A DNA stretch of 64,000 bases from Capnocytophaga cynodegmi DSM 19736 (GTDB lineage Bacteria > Bacteroidota > Bacteroidia > Flavobacteriales > Flavobacteriaceae): positions 1-64,000 of the forward strand of contig NZ_KB900726.1 in NCBI RefSeq assembly GCF_000379185.1. Reading direction: 5' to 3'. A program made the position numbers and the translations under genes. Under the pieces are notes generated by a model, which was not told the DNA's origin, did not search any database, and was given only the letters and a program-made list of their open reading frames with translations. Positions 16,478-26,154 of the stretch are shown here, piece by piece. The number at the start of each line of letters is the position of its first letter. Position 1 is the stretch's first letter.

Positions 16478-18844
16478 TTAAAAGATAAAGTTATACGTTA
16501 CACTTGGGACAATTCCGAAGATAGAAAGCTTAACAGCTTCGTTTCTTCTTGTTTCCTCATTCTCTCTGAAAGAGATAGAAATGGCATTTTTACGATTGTA
16601 AACATTGTACAGACCAAAATTCCATTCGCTTTTCCATCGTTTGTCCTTTCTTGTGGAGGTGTAAGTTGCCGATAAATCCAAACGATGGTAACTTGGAAGC
16701 CTATATGCATTGCGTTGGCTGTAATTAGGAACGGTTAGTCCAAGATATTGGTATTTACCGACAGGGAAATTAGCAGGTAAGCCTGTTTGATAATTGAAAA
16801 TCGCTCCGAAAGTCCATTTTTTATTTAAGGCATACATAGCTGTAATGGAAAGGTCGTGAGGTTTGTCGTACGCAGTATTGTACCAATTTCCGTAATTGAT
16901 GCCAATTTCTTCGGGGGTACGTCCTTTGGTTTGTTGCTCGGATTTTGAAAGTGTGTAGGCTATCCACCCAGTTAATTTTCCCGTGTTTTTGCGAAGTAAT
17001 ACCTCCAACCCGTATGCACGGCTGTGTCCATTCAATATAACTCGCTCGATGTCTTCTTTGGCAATAAGATTTGCTCCATCAATATAATCTAAACGATTTT
17101 TTACAAACTTGTAATATCCCTCAACTTCCAAACTATATTTGTTTTCTGACAGATTACTTGCAAAACCTACTGCAAACTGATTGGCTTGTTGTGGTTTTAA
17201 AAAGCGGTCGCTCGGAGCCCAAACATCAAGTGGGGTAGGAGAAGACGTGTTAGTTATCAAATGTAAATATTGCGAAGTACGTGCATAACTCGCCTTGAAG
17301 GATTTGTTGTCATTCAAAGCATATGAGAGCGTAAATCGTGGTTCTAAATTACTAAATAAGTCAATGATTTTTCCGCGATGATAGTATGTAGAACCAATTG
17401 GAGTGGCTTCTTGATAAATTTGTAAGTTACGATTGAAAATTACAGCTTTATCATCTTTATAATCGTGCATATAACGTGTACCTAAATGATAGAAGGAACT
17501 TAACCTCAATCCGAATGAAGCACTTAACGAAGACGTTATATTATGTTCGGAATCAATATATATTCCTGTTTCTAAAGCATTCTTATTGGGTAATTGAAGA
17601 TTTTTTATGGAAGAAGTAGGTGTAGTTGGAGATAATTTCCCAGGCATAAACCTGTAAAGCAATCCTTGTACACCATAACTGAGTTTCCAATTCTCAGAAA
17701 TATAGTTTCTAAAATCATACTTTAAATTGAGATTCTTAATTCCTGAGTCCCACTGAAATTCAATAGGGTCGAGGCGAAAACCATAATAGTAATCACTAAA
17801 GATTAATGAAAGATTTGAGAAAAGGCGGCTATTGAAAATATGATTCCAACGCAGATTAAAAAGAGCATTTCCGTATACGTTTTTAATCACATCACTTAGC
17901 TCAAATAAGTCCCTCCCGAAATATCCTGACAAATAAAATGTGTTATTCTGGTTAAGTTGATAAGAAAGTTTGGTGTTGAGGTCATAAAAATATGCCGTAT
18001 TGTCATTGTTACGAAGTTTTAGAAACAAATGTGCATACGAGGCTCTTCCTCCAAAAAGAAAAGACGCTTTGTCTTTAACAATAGGACCTTCTGCCAGTAA
18101 CCGAGAGGATAGTAATCCGATACCACCAGTCATTCCAAAATCGTTACGGTTACCTTCTTTTTGATAAATATCCAAAACGGAAGAAATCCTACCACCATAT
18201 CGTGCTGGAATACTTCCTTTGTAGAGTTTCATATCCCGAACAGCATCGGCATTGAAAACGCTTAAAAATCCAAACAAATGTGATGAGTTGAAAATAACAG
18301 CTTCATCTAAAAGAACTAAATTTTGGTCAGCGGCACCACCACGCACGTTAAAACCAGAAGAGGCTTCTCCAGCATTGCTCACGCCAGGAAGTTGCATTAA
18401 GGATTTTACAATATCCACCTCTCCAATAAGCACAGGGAGTTTCTTAATTGTAGCAATAGGAACACTAATAGTACTCATTTCGGGCTTTCGGATATCCACT
18501 TTTTGCGAGGCGTTGGCAGTAATCTCAACGGCATCAAGCTCTACAGCCTGAGGAGAAAGTTTATAATCCTTGCGTATGTTTTTATCTAATGTAATGGTTT
18601 CGATGATGGTTTCAAACCCCATATAATCTACCAAAATTTCGTATTTTCCTTCAGGAAGTGTTATAGAATAGAAGCCATACTCATTGGTATAGGTTCCTGT
18701 GTTCAACTCTTTGATGATGAAATTTACACCAAGCATTTTTTCCCCGTTGGAAGCATCGGAAATTACTCCACTAATTGTATGTTTTTTTTGAGAATATGTT
18801 GCCAGACTTAAAAGAAATATGATGAAGAAAATGATTTGTTTCAT
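16478..18844 (-). CDS. TonB-dependent receptor with carboxypeptidase-like regulatory domain
   Basis: A 788-residue outer-membrane receptor. A signal peptide (MKQIIFFIIFLLSLATYSQ) is followed by a carboxypeptidase-regulatory-like domain (about 22-105), a plug domain (about 115-220; GFNVRGGAADQNLVLLDEA is typical) and a 22-strand-type barrel ending in phenylalanine (SVTYNFIF). It imports a ligand using TonB and proton motive force. The start at 18844 is chosen over 18865 because it begins the signal peptide and because a -7 box overlaps 18865. A DUF4249 lipoprotein gene follows after 3 bp and a glycosyltransferase gene comes after that. Confidence 0.92.
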   Translation of the reverse strand: MKQIIFFIIFLLSLATYSQKKHTISGVISDASNGEKMLGVNFIIKELNTGTYTNEYGFYSITLPEGKYEILVDYMGFETIIETITLDKNIRKDYKLSPQAVELDAVEITANASQKVDIRKPEMSTISVPIATIKKLPVLIGEVDIVKSLMQLPGVSNAGEASSGFNVRGGAADQNLVLLDEAVIFNSSHLFGFLSVFNADAVRDMKLYKGSIPARYGGRISSVLDIYQKEGNRNDFGMTGGIGLLSSRLLAEGPIVKDKASFLFGGRASYAHLFLKLRNNDNTAYFYDLNTKLSYQLNQNNTFYLSGYFGRDLFELSDVIKNVYGNALFNLRWNHIFNSRLFSNLSLIFSDYYYGFRLDPIEFQWDSGIKNLNLKYDFRNYISENWKLSYGVQGLLYRFMPGKLSPTTPTSSIKNLQLPNKNALETGIYIDSEHNITSSLSASFGLRLSSFYHLGTRYMHDYKDDKAVIFNRNLQIYQEATPIGSTYYHRGKIIDLFSNLEPRFTLSYALNDNKSFKASYARTSQYLHLITNTSSPTPLDVWAPSDRFLKPQQANQFAVGFASNLSENKYSLEVEGYYKFVKNRLDYIDGANLIAKEDIERVILNGHSRAYGLEVLLRKNTGKLTGWIAYTLSKSEQQTKGRTPEEIGINYGNWYNTAYDKPHDLSITAMYALNKKWTFGAIFNYQTGLPANFPVGKYQYLGLTVPNYSQRNAYRLPSYHRLDLSATYTSTRKDKRWKSEWNFGLYNVYNRKNAISISFRENEETRRNEAVKLSIFGIVPSVTYNFIF

Positions 18845-18862
18845 ATAATTTTTTATTTGTGG

Positions 18863-18870
18863 CAAATATA
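18863..18870 (-). promoter_or_regulatory. -7 promoter box (TATATTTG) of the receptor operon
   Basis: An exact TAnnTTTG on the minus strand, 18 bp before the chosen start. The transcript would begin near 18856, leaving a very short leader and ruling out the upstream in-frame ATG at 18865. Confidence 0.6.
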
Positions 18871-19116
18871 GTCATTAATTTGTTAATTTCATAACTTAAA
18901 ATGCTTTTTATTGGAATAAAAAATATGTTTTTTTAGAAAAATAGAAACTTATATCTGGATTTATCTTAAATTTTTATAAAATTTTTATTGTGTATTTATC
19001 TAATTACGTTGGTAAATTTTATTTTGTTTGTGTTTTTGTGTGTTTCTACCTTTTTTCAATGTTGAAAGTATTTGTAAAAGGATTGATTTGTGTACAAAAT
19101 ATAAAAATTTTTACAC

Positions 19117-19494
19117 AAATATGATGTCAAAACCTTGTTTTAATTTTTAAATGGGGAATTATATCGCATTATCAGTCTATTTTTAATGTAATTATTATAA
19201 AAATATGGAGTTGATAGCTTCTTTTCTATTTGATTTGACGTAAAATATGATGTCAAAACCTTCTTTTAGTTTTTAAATGAAGAATTATATCGCATTATCA
19301 GTCTATTTTTAGTTTAATTATTATAAAAATATGAAGTTGATGGCTTTTTTTCTATCTGATTTAATAAAAAATATGATATCAAAATCTTGTTTTAATTTTT
19401 AAATGAAGAATTATATCACATTATCAGTCTATTTTTAATGTAATTGCTACAAAAATATGAGATTGATAATTTTTTTTCATTTTTGAAAGAAATA
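19117..19494. repeat. Three tandem copies of a 126-bp intergenic repeat
   Basis: Units begin at 19117, 19243 and 19369, with an exact 126-bp period and roughly 90 percent identity between the first two. Each starts AAATATGAT(G/A)TCAAAA. The best-conserved core is GCATTATCAGTCTATTTTTA (one change in copy 3). Each unit holds small frames such as MMSKPCFNF and MKNYIALSVYF that survive in all copies. The array fills most of the 684-bp gap between the receptor operon and the porin gene. I see no gene in the rest of that gap (18871-19116), which is AT-rich and featureless. Confidence 0.9.
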
Positions 19495-19520
19495 TTTACA
19501 TACATCAAAAGCATAAAAAA

Positions 19521-19537
19521 ACCACCTTTTAGGTGGT
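19521..19537 (-). terminator. Terminator of the porin-family gene
   Basis: A 7-bp stem (ACCACCT with AGGTGGT) and a 3-nt loop, followed by TTTTTTT on the minus strand, 12 bp after the porin stop codon. Confidence 0.88.
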
Positions 19538-19549
19538 CTGTTTGTATTT

Positions 19550-20158
19550 TTAAAAGTTTTTAAAGTAATATCCTACTCCTATTTGAAAGTAATTATTCCG
19601 AATAATTTGTCCAATTTCAGAAATATTACTTAATCCAAAGTTATATCTAGCTTCTAAGAAAAAGTCTTTGAATATACGGCATTCACCACCAAAAAAAGCA
19701 GCGTGATTCCCTGTTTTGATATTGTTAAGTTTAATTCTTTCATTGTTTAGCTTTGTTGTAGCTAGTAAATTAAAACTGAGATTAAATCCGCCAAGTAAAG
19801 CAAACCCTTTAGTAGGATATACCTTAATGCTTATAGGAAGGCTGTATGTTTGTAAATGTATGTCAAAATGTCCTTCGTGAGTTTCTCCATTTTCAGATTT
19901 TAGATTTCCTATTACTTCTCTTCCTCCAAGTCCTGCCATAGTAAATTCAGCTTGAGCGGCAATATACGGATTGAAAAAATATTCGGCTTGAATTCCCAAG
20001 TAAATATTTGACTTTGACTTAGAGGTTATTTTTGTACTATTGTCGATTTGCAAGTTCAAAGTTGAATTTACATAACCTAATTTTGTTCCAAATCCAAATG
20101 ATTGTGCATTGATAGAACCTAATGTTGCTAAAAATAGAATTGTTAAAAGTCGTTTCAT
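19550..20158 (-). CDS. Outer-membrane beta-barrel (porin family) protein
   Basis: A 202-residue exported protein. A signal peptide of about 18 residues (ending SINAQ) is followed by about eight amphipathic strands with aromatic girdles, for example NIYLGIQAEYFFNPYIAAQA and FFLEARYNFGLSNI. It ends in phenylalanine (YYFKNF), the usual outer-membrane assembly signal. This fits the PF13568 small-barrel family. These proteins are poorly characterised and may be structural or adhesive. It is a single-gene unit with a clear promoter and terminator. Confidence 0.82.
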   Translation of the reverse strand: MKRLLTILFLATLGSINAQSFGFGTKLGYVNSTLNLQIDNSTKITSKSKSNIYLGIQAEYFFNPYIAAQAEFTMAGLGGREVIGNLKSENGETHEGHFDIHLQTYSLPISIKVYPTKGFALLGGFNLSFNLLATTKLNNERIKLNNIKTGNHAAFFGGECRIFKDFFLEARYNFGLSNISEIGQIIRNNYFQIGVGYYFKNF

Positions 20159-20200
20159 ACCTATATGTTTTTATTGTTAAATATTTATTAATAGTGATGA

Positions 20201-20232
20201 CAAAAGTAGAAAGAAAAGTTAAAAGAAGCAAA
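20201..20232 (-). promoter_or_regulatory. Promoter of the porin gene (-33 TTTG, -7 TACTTTTG)
   Basis: On the minus strand, TTTG at 20229-20232 and TACTTTTG at 20201-20208 are separated by 20 bp. This is a canonical Bacteroidota promoter and gives a leader of about 37 nt. Confidence 0.7.
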
Positions 20233-20473
20233 TTTTATTTAGAAGAAAAATATGTAAAAAACAGAAGAATTTATATTGATTTCGTGAAATTATATCTTAT
20301 TGTTAGTATGATAAAATATTGATTTATAACATTATTATGATATATAAGATAGATTTTTTACATTTATTAGTTTTTGAGTTTACTAAATATGACGTAAAAC
20401 ATAAAATTGTTAATAAAAACTAAATATGGAAATGACATAAATTTTTCTTTTTACAAGTTTTGGGAATAAAAAA
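20233..20473. other. AT-rich intergenic stretch, no gene seen
   Basis: The 388-bp gap between the porin and asnS genes holds the porin promoter on the left and the asnS terminator on the right. In between, sequence near 20282-20306 and 20386-20402 faintly resembles parts of the 126-bp repeat, but not well enough to call a copy. Confidence 0.5.
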
Positions 20474-20504
20474 ACTGCCTAAAAGAAAAAATCTTTCAGG
20501 CAGT
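20474..20504 (-). terminator. Terminator of asnS
   Basis: A 12-bp stem with one mismatch (20474-20485 with 20493-20504, ACTGCCT/AGGCAGT), followed by TTTTTTATT on the minus strand, 42 bp after the asnS stop. Confidence 0.85.
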
Positions 20505-20546
20505 AAAAAATAAAAAAACAAATTGTATAACTCTCAAATTTAAGTA

Positions 20547-21977
20547 TTAAAATTCAGCGTTTTGTGGTGTTCTTGGGAAAGGAATCACATCACGAATGTT
20601 GGTCATTCCTGTTGCAAATAGCACAAGGCGTTCAAAACCAAGTCCGAAACCGCTATGCACTGCCGTGCCGAACTTTCGCAAATCCAAATACCACCATAAT
20701 TCTTTCTCGTCAATACCCATAGCTTTGATTTTTTCAACCAAAACATCGTACCGCTCTTCACGTTGCGAACCTCCTACAATTTCGCCAATACCTGGGAATA
20801 GTATATCCATTGCACGAACCGTTTTTCCGTCTTCGTTGAGTCGCATATAAAACGCTTTGATTTTTGCTGGATAATCAAACAAGATAACAGGGCTTTGGAA
20901 ATGTTTTTCTACTAAGTAACGCTCGTGTTCACTTTGCAAATCGGCACCCCATTCATCAATAATGTATTGGAATTTTTTCTTCTTATTATGATTTGAATTC
21001 TTCAGAATATCAATCGCTTCGGTGTAGCTTACTCGTTTGAAATCATTGTTGATTACGAACTCCAACTTTTCAATAAGTGACATTGAGCTACGTTCGTTTT
21101 GCGGTTTTGTTTTTTCTTCTTCCAAGAAACGTTTGTTCAGAAACTCGATATCTTCACGGCAACGCTCAAGAGTGTATTTCAAAACATACTTGATGAAATC
21201 CTCTGCCAAATCCATATTGCCATCAAGGTCGAGGAAAGCCACTTCGGGTTCAATCATCCAGAATTCCGCCAAGTGACGCGATGTGTTTGAATTTTCGGCA
21301 CGGAAAGTAGGTCCGAACGTGTAAATTTTGCCCAAAGCCATCGCAAAAGTTTCTCCTTCAAGCTGTCCTGAAACGGTTAAATTGGTTTCTCTTCCGAAGA
21401 AATCTTTTTTGAAATCGACTTTGCCTTCTTCAGTAAGTGGCGGATTTTTAGCATCTAATGTAGTAACACGGAACATTTCTCCCGCACCTTCGGCATCACT
21501 TCCTGTAATGATAGGCGTATTTACGTAGAAAAATCCATTTTGCTGGAAATAATCGTGAATGGCAAATGCCAACACCGAACGAACCCGCATAATGGCTCCA
21601 AAAACATTGGTACGAACCCTTAAATGTGCATTCTCGCGTAAAAATTCAAAAGAATGCTTTTTAGGCTGAATAGGATATTCCTCTGGATTAGAATCTCCTA
21701 AGATATGAATTTCTGTTGCTTGTATTTCAATGGATTGCCCTTTTCCTTGACTTTCCACAACTGAGCCTTTCACTTCAATGGCGGCTCCTGTGGTGATGCG
21801 TTTTAGCAGTTCTTCGGGGGTGTTTTCGAAATCCACAACCACTTGTACGTTTTCAATAGTCGAGCCGTCGTTCAAAGCAATGAAACGATTGCTTCGGAAG
21901 GTACGAACCCAACCTTTTAGAGTGACTTCTTGTGCTGTTTTTCCTTCGTTTAATAATTTTTTAATGCTGATATACAT
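20547..21977 (-). CDS. asnS: Asparaginyl-tRNA synthetase
   Basis: A 476-residue class IIb aminoacyl-tRNA synthetase that charges tRNA-Asn. The N-terminal OB-fold anticodon-binding domain (about 1-100; [20 protein letters not shown]) precedes the catalytic domain. Class II motif 2 is [19 protein letters not shown] and motif 3 is [10 protein letters not shown] near the C-terminus, where the protein ends [10 protein letters not shown]. The start at 21977 ([13 protein letters not shown]) is chosen over 22022 because a -7 box covers 22020-22027 and homologs begin near this point. It is monocistronic with a strong terminator. Confidence 0.96.
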   Translation of the reverse strand: MYISIKKLLNEGKTAQEVTLKGWVRTFRSNRFIALNDGSTIENVQVVVDFENTPEELLKRITTGAAIEVKGSVVESQGKGQSIEIQATEIHILGDSNPEEYPIQPKKHSFEFLRENAHLRVRTNVFGAIMRVRSVLAFAIHDYFQQNGFFYVNTPIITGSDAEGAGEMFRVTTLDAKNPPLTEEGKVDFKKDFFGRETNLTVSGQLEGETFAMALGKIYTFGPTFRAENSNTSRHLAEFWMIEPEVAFLDLDGNMDLAEDFIKYVLKYTLERCREDIEFLNKRFLEEEKTKPQNERSSMSLIEKLEFVINNDFKRVSYTEAIDILKNSNHNKKKKFQYIIDEWGADLQSEHERYLVEKHFQSPVILFDYPAKIKAFYMRLNEDGKTVRAMDILFPGIGEIVGGSQREERYDVLVEKIKAMGIDEKELWWYLDLRKFGTAVHSGFGLGFERLVLFATGMTNIRDVIPFPRTPQNAEF

Positions 21978-22019
21978 ACATTTATGCTTTATTCTCTGTC
22001 CTAATATGAAAATATTTTG

Positions 22020-22027
22020 CAAATATA
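22020..22027 (-). promoter_or_regulatory. -7 promoter box (TATATTTG) of asnS
   Basis: An exact TAnnTTTG on the minus strand. Transcription would start near 22013, so the upstream in-frame ATG at 22022 cannot be used. Confidence 0.6.
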
Positions 22028-22047
22028 GGAAAAAGATTTGTTTTTCA

Positions 22048-23331
22048 CTATTTAATCACTACTGTTTTGATGTTAGCAAATTCATACATCCCGAATTGAG
22101 AAAGCTCCCGACCGTACCCTGAATTTTTCACGCCACCAAAAGGTAAATGTGGGTCACTAATGAGCATTTCATTAACATATACAGCTCCTTCCTCAAAGCG
22201 ATAAGTTTGTGATTTTATGAATTCTACATCTTTTGAAAAAATAGAAACTCCTAAGCCAAAATCGGATTGGTTGCTCAAGTTTACAGCCTCATCAAAAGTT
22301 TCAAAAAAGGTAACGACAGCAACAGGACCAAAAGTTTCCTCTCTGAAAATAGGCATTTGGGGTGTGACTTCTGATAGAATTGTTGGCTCGTAAAAGGCTC
22401 CTTCTCGTTTTCCTCCGCAAATCACTTTTGCTCCTAAAGAAATGCTTTCATTTACTAATTTTTCCAATTCGATAGCCAAATCTTCCCGAGCCATTTCGGC
22501 TATTTCTGTTTCTGCGTTGAATTTATCTCCTCTTTTCAGAGCTTCCACTTTTGATTTAAAGGTAGATAGAAATTTTTCCTTTAAGTTTTTGTGGACTAAG
22601 AAACGCTTGGCAGCGATGCAACTTTGTCCAGCATTTTGCATACGAGCATTAACAGCTATTGATGTGGCTAATTCTAAATCAGCATCTTCACATATGATAA
22701 AAGCACTGCTTCCGCCGAGTTCCAAAACCGATTTTTTAAGATGTTGTCCAGCACATTGAGCAACTGCTTTTCCAGCTTTTTCACTACCCGTTAAAGAAAC
22801 ACCTTTGATGTGCTTGTGAGCAATGATGTTAGCAACAAATTTGCTCTCTAAAGATAGGTTTTTATATATTGGAAATTTTAGCTTTTTGGAATTGAAGATG
22901 CTTTCCAATAAGTTTGCTGATTTCGGAACATTGGAGGCGTGTTTTACAATGAAAAGATTTCCTAAAATTAGATTTGGAATCACAAAGCGAAATACTTGCC
23001 AGAAAGGAAAGTTCCAAGGCATTACTCCCAACAAAACTCCAATAGGTTCAAAGGTTATGTAACTTTCTGTCCATTTGGTTTTTATGTATTGTGGTTTTAA
23101 GAAATTTTCGGCATTTTCGATATAGTAATCGCACAAATACGCACATTTTTGGACTTCTGCATTGGACTGTGAGATAGGTTTTCCCATATCCGAAGTGATC
23201 GCCTTTGCGTATAAATTCGTGTTTTTTAGTAAATTATCTTTTATATCTTTAATTATTTCTATTCGCTGAATTACAGAGTATTCTTTCCATAAAAGGTAAG
23301 ATTGTTGTATATTTTCAATAATATGATTCAT
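22048..23331 (-). CDS. NAD(P)-dependent aldehyde dehydrogenase (succinate-semialdehyde type)
   Basis: A 427-residue aldehyde dehydrogenase. Catalytic Cys238 (NAGQSC) and the general base Glu204 (VLELGGSSA) are present, as are PWNFPFWQ (cofactor and oxyanion region, 105-112) and [11 protein letters not shown] (180-190). [10 protein letters not shown] and [14 protein letters not shown] are also intact. It is shorter than most family members (about 450-480), mainly at the N-terminus. The closest match by motif pattern is succinate-semialdehyde dehydrogenase (GabD/Sad-like), but the substrate cannot be fixed. It is a single gene with its own -7 box. Confidence 0.85.
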   Translation of the reverse strand: MNHIIENIQQSYLLWKEYSVIQRIEIIKDIKDNLLKNTNLYAKAITSDMGKPISQSNAEVQKCAYLCDYYIENAENFLKPQYIKTKWTESYITFEPIGVLLGVMPWNFPFWQVFRFVIPNLILGNLFIVKHASNVPKSANLLESIFNSKKLKFPIYKNLSLESKFVANIIAHKHIKGVSLTGSEKAGKAVAQCAGQHLKKSVLELGGSSAFIICEDADLELATSIAVNARMQNAGQSCIAAKRFLVHKNLKEKFLSTFKSKVEALKRGDKFNAETEIAEMAREDLAIELEKLVNESISLGAKVICGGKREGAFYEPTILSEVTPQMPIFREETFGPVAVVTFFETFDEAVNLSNQSDFGLGVSIFSKDVEFIKSQTYRFEEGAVYVNEMLISDPHLPFGGVKNSGYGRELSQFGMYEFANIKTVVIK

Positions 23332-23356
23332 ATTTTTGTGAAATTTAGCTTATCCG

Positions 23357-23364
23357 CAAAGATA
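23357..23364 (-). promoter_or_regulatory. -7 promoter box (TATCTTTG) of the aldehyde dehydrogenase
   Basis: An exact TAnnTTTG on the minus strand, 26 bp before the start codon. Confidence 0.55.
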
Positions 23365-23446
23365 TGTAAAATTGAAAAATTTCGAATGGATTTATTTAGA
23401 AATTCGGTTGTTTAGGAATACAAAATTTAATTTCTGTTGTAAAAAA

Positions 23447-23477
23447 TTGTCTGATACTTAAAAAATATGTAGGTTTG
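23447..23477 (+). promoter_or_regulatory. Promoter of tatA (-33 TTG, -7 TAGGTTTG)
   Basis: TTG at 23447-23449 and TAGGTTTG at 23470-23477 are 20 bp apart. The tatA start follows 16 bp after the -7 box, so the leader is very short. Confidence 0.65.
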
Positions 23478-23493
23478 CAAATATTTTTAGGAT

Positions 23494-23763
23494 ATGGGGT
23501 TTTCTGAGATTTTTTTCATACTTTTCGTAGTTCTAGTACTTTTCGGAGCGGACAAGATTCCAGAAATAGCTCGTGGATTGGGCAAAGGAATGCGACAACT
23601 TCGTGACGCAACCAACGAAATTAAGTCCGAAATCAAAAAAAGTGCACAACAGAACAATATAGATACTTCTTTTATAGAAGAGACTCAAAATGAGATAGAT
23701 AAGGTGAAAGAAGAAATCGAGGAAGCAACAAATATTACGGGAACTATAAAAAGACAACGATAA
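23494..23763 (+). CDS. tatA: Sec-independent (Tat) translocase subunit TatA
   Basis: An 89-residue protein with one N-terminal membrane helix (FSEIFFILFVVLVLFGADKIPE), the conserved hinge FGADKIPEIARGLGKG and an amphipathic helix, then an acidic tail. TatA forms the pore for folded twin-arginine substrates together with TatC, which is not in this window. In Bacteroidota tatA and tatC are usually apart. The next small gene starts 2 bp later and is probably translated with it. Confidence 0.93.
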   Translation: MGFSEIFFILFVVLVLFGADKIPEIARGLGKGMRQLRDATNEIKSEIKKSAQQNNIDTSFIEETQNEIDKVKEEIEEATNITGTIKRQR

Positions 23764-23765
23764 TT

Positions 23766-24008
23766 ATGGCACCAAAAACAAAAGCATTTTTATTTAATTT
23801 TATTTGTTTTGGAGTGATTTTTATTACGATTAGGCTCGGGATTAATTATTTCTTTCCTGAATTCGGACGTTTGTTTGCATCTCTCATTTCGGGAATAACC
23901 ACGATAATCATTTCTCCTCGTTTTGCAGCTGTACCTACAGATGAGGGAGAGAAGTTGTTTATGAAGTGGATTTTCTTCAAAGATGTTAAAAAAATAGGAG
24001 GAAAATAA
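23766..24008 (+). CDS. Hypothetical two-helix membrane protein, linked to tatA
   Basis: I do not recognise a named family for this 80-residue protein. It has two hydrophobic segments (about 8-27 and 35-50) and a charged C-terminus. It follows tatA by 2 bp and converges with recF, whose stop codon is directly adjacent at 24009, so this strand pair has no room for a terminator. Similar short proteins occur beside tatA in other Flavobacteriia to my recollection, which makes it likely to be real. A function in export is only a guess from position. Confidence 0.65.
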   Translation: MAPKTKAFLFNFICFGVIFITIRLGINYFFPEFGRLFASLISGITTIIISPRFAAVPTDEGEKLFMKWIFFKDVKKIGGK

Positions 24009-25091
24009 CTATTCTATCCTGAAAATTTTGTACTTCAAAAGGGTTCGTTTTACTACATTTTCGGTACGCTCATAGTGCGTGTCAGTTATGAATAATTGAC
24101 CAAAGTGCCTTTCTGTTACCAGAGATACTAGTTTGGCTACTCGATTATCATCTAATTTATCAAAGATATCATCTAATAAGAAGATAGGAACAACTTTTAG
24201 TTGTTTTTTTATCATTTCAAATTGAGAAAGTTTTAATGCAATTAGAAAGGATTTTTGTTGACCTTGGCTTCCGTATTTTTTCATCGGAAAACCTTCTATT
24301 TCAAAAAGTAAGTCATCTTTGTGAATGCCCACAGAGGTATGTTGTAGCAACCTGTCCTTGTTGATGTTTTGTTTAAGTAAAGTTGCTAAATCTGTTTGAT
24401 GAAGAGTACTTTCATAGGTCAGATTTACATTTTCTTTTCCTTCAGAAATATATTGGTATTGATACTCAAAAATAGGCAAAAAGGTTTTCATAAAGAGTTT
24501 TCTTCTTTCATAAATAAACTGCCCAAGTTCAGAGAGTTGCTCGTCATAAATAGATAGCGTTTCTGCGTCAAAATATTGATTCTCAGAAAAATGTTTTAGC
24601 AAAGTATTTCGCTGTAAAAGAACCCGATTGTAACGAATAAGTTTATCTAAATATTCCAAATCTGATTGCGAGATTACGTTGTCCAAAAATTTCCGCCGAA
24701 CATCACTTCCTTCGATTATTAAATCTTGATCTGCTGGTGATATGATAACCATTGGATATTTTCCTATGTGGTCAGCCAATTTATCATATGCTTTTCCGTT
24801 ACATTTTATGATTTTTTTTTGTCCTCGTTTTATGCTACAAACAATCTGTTCTTCACGTTCTTGTGCTTCAAAAAGACCATCAATTACGTAAAATTCCTCT
24901 CCGTGACGAATGCTTTGACTAGCAGACGAATTAAAATATCCTTTCCCAACTCCTAAATGGTAAATGGCATCAAGCAGATTTGTTTTTCCAACGCCGTTGT
25001 TGCCAACAAAGCAGTTGATATTTGCATCAAAAACAAAATCTTTTGAAGTGATATTTTTGTAATTTACGATTGAAAGTTTTTTCAGAAACAT
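24009..25091 (-). CDS. recF: DNA replication and repair protein RecF
   Basis: A 360-residue SMC-like ATPase that helps load RecA at single-strand gaps together with RecO and RecR. Walker A is GNNGVGKT (30-37), the ABC-type signature is [18 protein letters not shown], and Walker B is [16 protein letters not shown]. The length is normal for the family. It is not next to dnaA/dnaN as in many bacteria, which is usual in Flavobacteriia. It lies 85 bp after the threonine dehydrogenase gene and a hairpin. Confidence 0.95.
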   Translation of the reverse strand: MFLKKLSIVNYKNITSKDFVFDANINCFVGNNGVGKTNLLDAIYHLGVGKGYFNSSASQSIRHGEEFYVIDGLFEAQEREEQIVCSIKRGQKKIIKCNGKAYDKLADHIGKYPMVIISPADQDLIIEGSDVRRKFLDNVISQSDLEYLDKLIRYNRVLLQRNTLLKHFSENQYFDAETLSIYDEQLSELGQFIYERRKLFMKTFLPIFEYQYQYISEGKENVNLTYESTLHQTDLATLLKQNINKDRLLQHTSVGIHKDDLLFEIEGFPMKKYGSQGQQKSFLIALKLSQFEMIKKQLKVVPIFLLDDIFDKLDDNRVAKLVSLVTERHFGQLFITDTHYERTENVVKRTLLKYKIFRIE

Positions 25092-25109
25092 AATCCTTTT
25101 TTATAAAAG

Positions 25110-25152
25110 TAAGCTATAAGCAATAGTTTCAGATTCTACGGCTTATAGCTTA
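25110..25152 (-). terminator. Hairpin after threonine dehydrogenase
   Basis: A perfect 12-bp inverted repeat (TAAGCTATAAGC at 25110-25121 with GCTTATAGCTTA at 25141-25152) and a 19-nt loop, followed by CTTTTATAAAAAA on the minus strand. It is likely to terminate the leftward gene before recF. Confidence 0.55.
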
Positions 25153-25176
25153 ATTAAGAGGTTGAAAATTGATGTT

Positions 25177-26118
25177 TTATTTTAAGTTTTTGATGATATC
25201 TTCTGTCATTTTGTCCAAATCAAAGCTCGGTGTCCAACCCCAGTCTTTCCGTGCGGCAGAATCATCAATGCTATCTGGCCAACTATCAGCTATTTTCTGA
25301 CGAAAATCGGGTTCGTACTTAATTTTGAAATCTGGAATTATTTTTTTGATGCTTTGGTAAATTTCCTTTGGTGAAAATGATAAAGCCGAAACATTGTAAG
25401 AAGTACGTACCTTTACTTTTTCTTTCGGAGCGTCCATTAAATCGATTGTAGCTTTGATAGCATCGGGCATATACATCATTGGCAGATATGAGTTTTCGCT
25501 CAGGAAGCAAGAAAATTCTTCTCCAGCAATAGCCTTGTGGTAGATATCTACAGCGTAATCTGTTGTCCCACCACCAGGTAACGATTTGTAACCGATAAGG
25601 CCTGGGTATCGAATGCTTCGAACATCTACTCCATATTTTTGAAAATAGTACTGACACCATAATTCACCTGAAACTTTGGTGATTCCGTAAACCGTATTAG
25701 GTTCAGTTACTGTTTCCTGAGGAGTATTTTCTTTAGGAGTGTTTACCCCAAAAGCAGCGATTGATGAAGGCCAATACACTTTGTCTAAGTTCTTTTTACG
25801 GGCAATTTCCAAAACATTCAGTAATCCGTTCATATTCAGATTCCAAGTAAAAAGAGGATTTTTTTCTCCTACAGCTGAAAGCAATGCAGCTAAATGGTAA
25901 ATCTGTGTAATTTCGTACTTATCAACAAGATATTCTAATCTTGCATTATCTTGAATGTCTAACACTTCAAAATTGCAGTATGAAAATTTTTCGGCAACTT
26001 TTTCATTGATGTCTGTAGCAACGATGTTTTCTGAACCAAACTTTTGAGCCAAAGCCTCGGTAAGTTCACTACCCAATTGCCCACCAGCTCCCGTAAGTAA
26101 TACACGTATTTTTGTCAT
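25177..26118 (-). CDS. L-threonine 3-dehydrogenase, short-chain (epimerase-like) type
   Basis: A 313-residue extended short-chain dehydrogenase. The NAD-binding loop is GAGGQLG (10-16), and the catalytic pair is Tyr144 and Lys148 (VYGITK), with Ser118-119 in WPSSIAAFG. The pattern matches the SDR-type threonine dehydrogenases known from Flavobacterium frigidimaris and Cytophaga, which oxidise threonine to 2-amino-3-oxobutyrate. No 2-amino-3-ketobutyrate CoA ligase gene is beside it. The start at 26118 (MTKIRVLLTG) is used because a -7 box covers the upstream ATG at 26157. Confidence 0.85.
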   Translation of the reverse strand: MTKIRVLLTGAGGQLGSELTEALAQKFGSENIVATDINEKVAEKFSYCNFEVLDIQDNARLEYLVDKYEITQIYHLAALLSAVGEKNPLFTWNLNMNGLLNVLEIARKKNLDKVYWPSSIAAFGVNTPKENTPQETVTEPNTVYGITKVSGELWCQYYFQKYGVDVRSIRYPGLIGYKSLPGGGTTDYAVDIYHKAIAGEEFSCFLSENSYLPMMYMPDAIKATIDLMDAPKEKVKVRTSYNVSALSFSPKEIYQSIKKIIPDFKIKYEPDFRQKIADSWPDSIDDSAARKDWGWTPSFDLDKMTEDIIKNLK

Positions 26119-26154
26119 TTTCTTAAATATTGGCTTGATTAATATTTTATCCCA

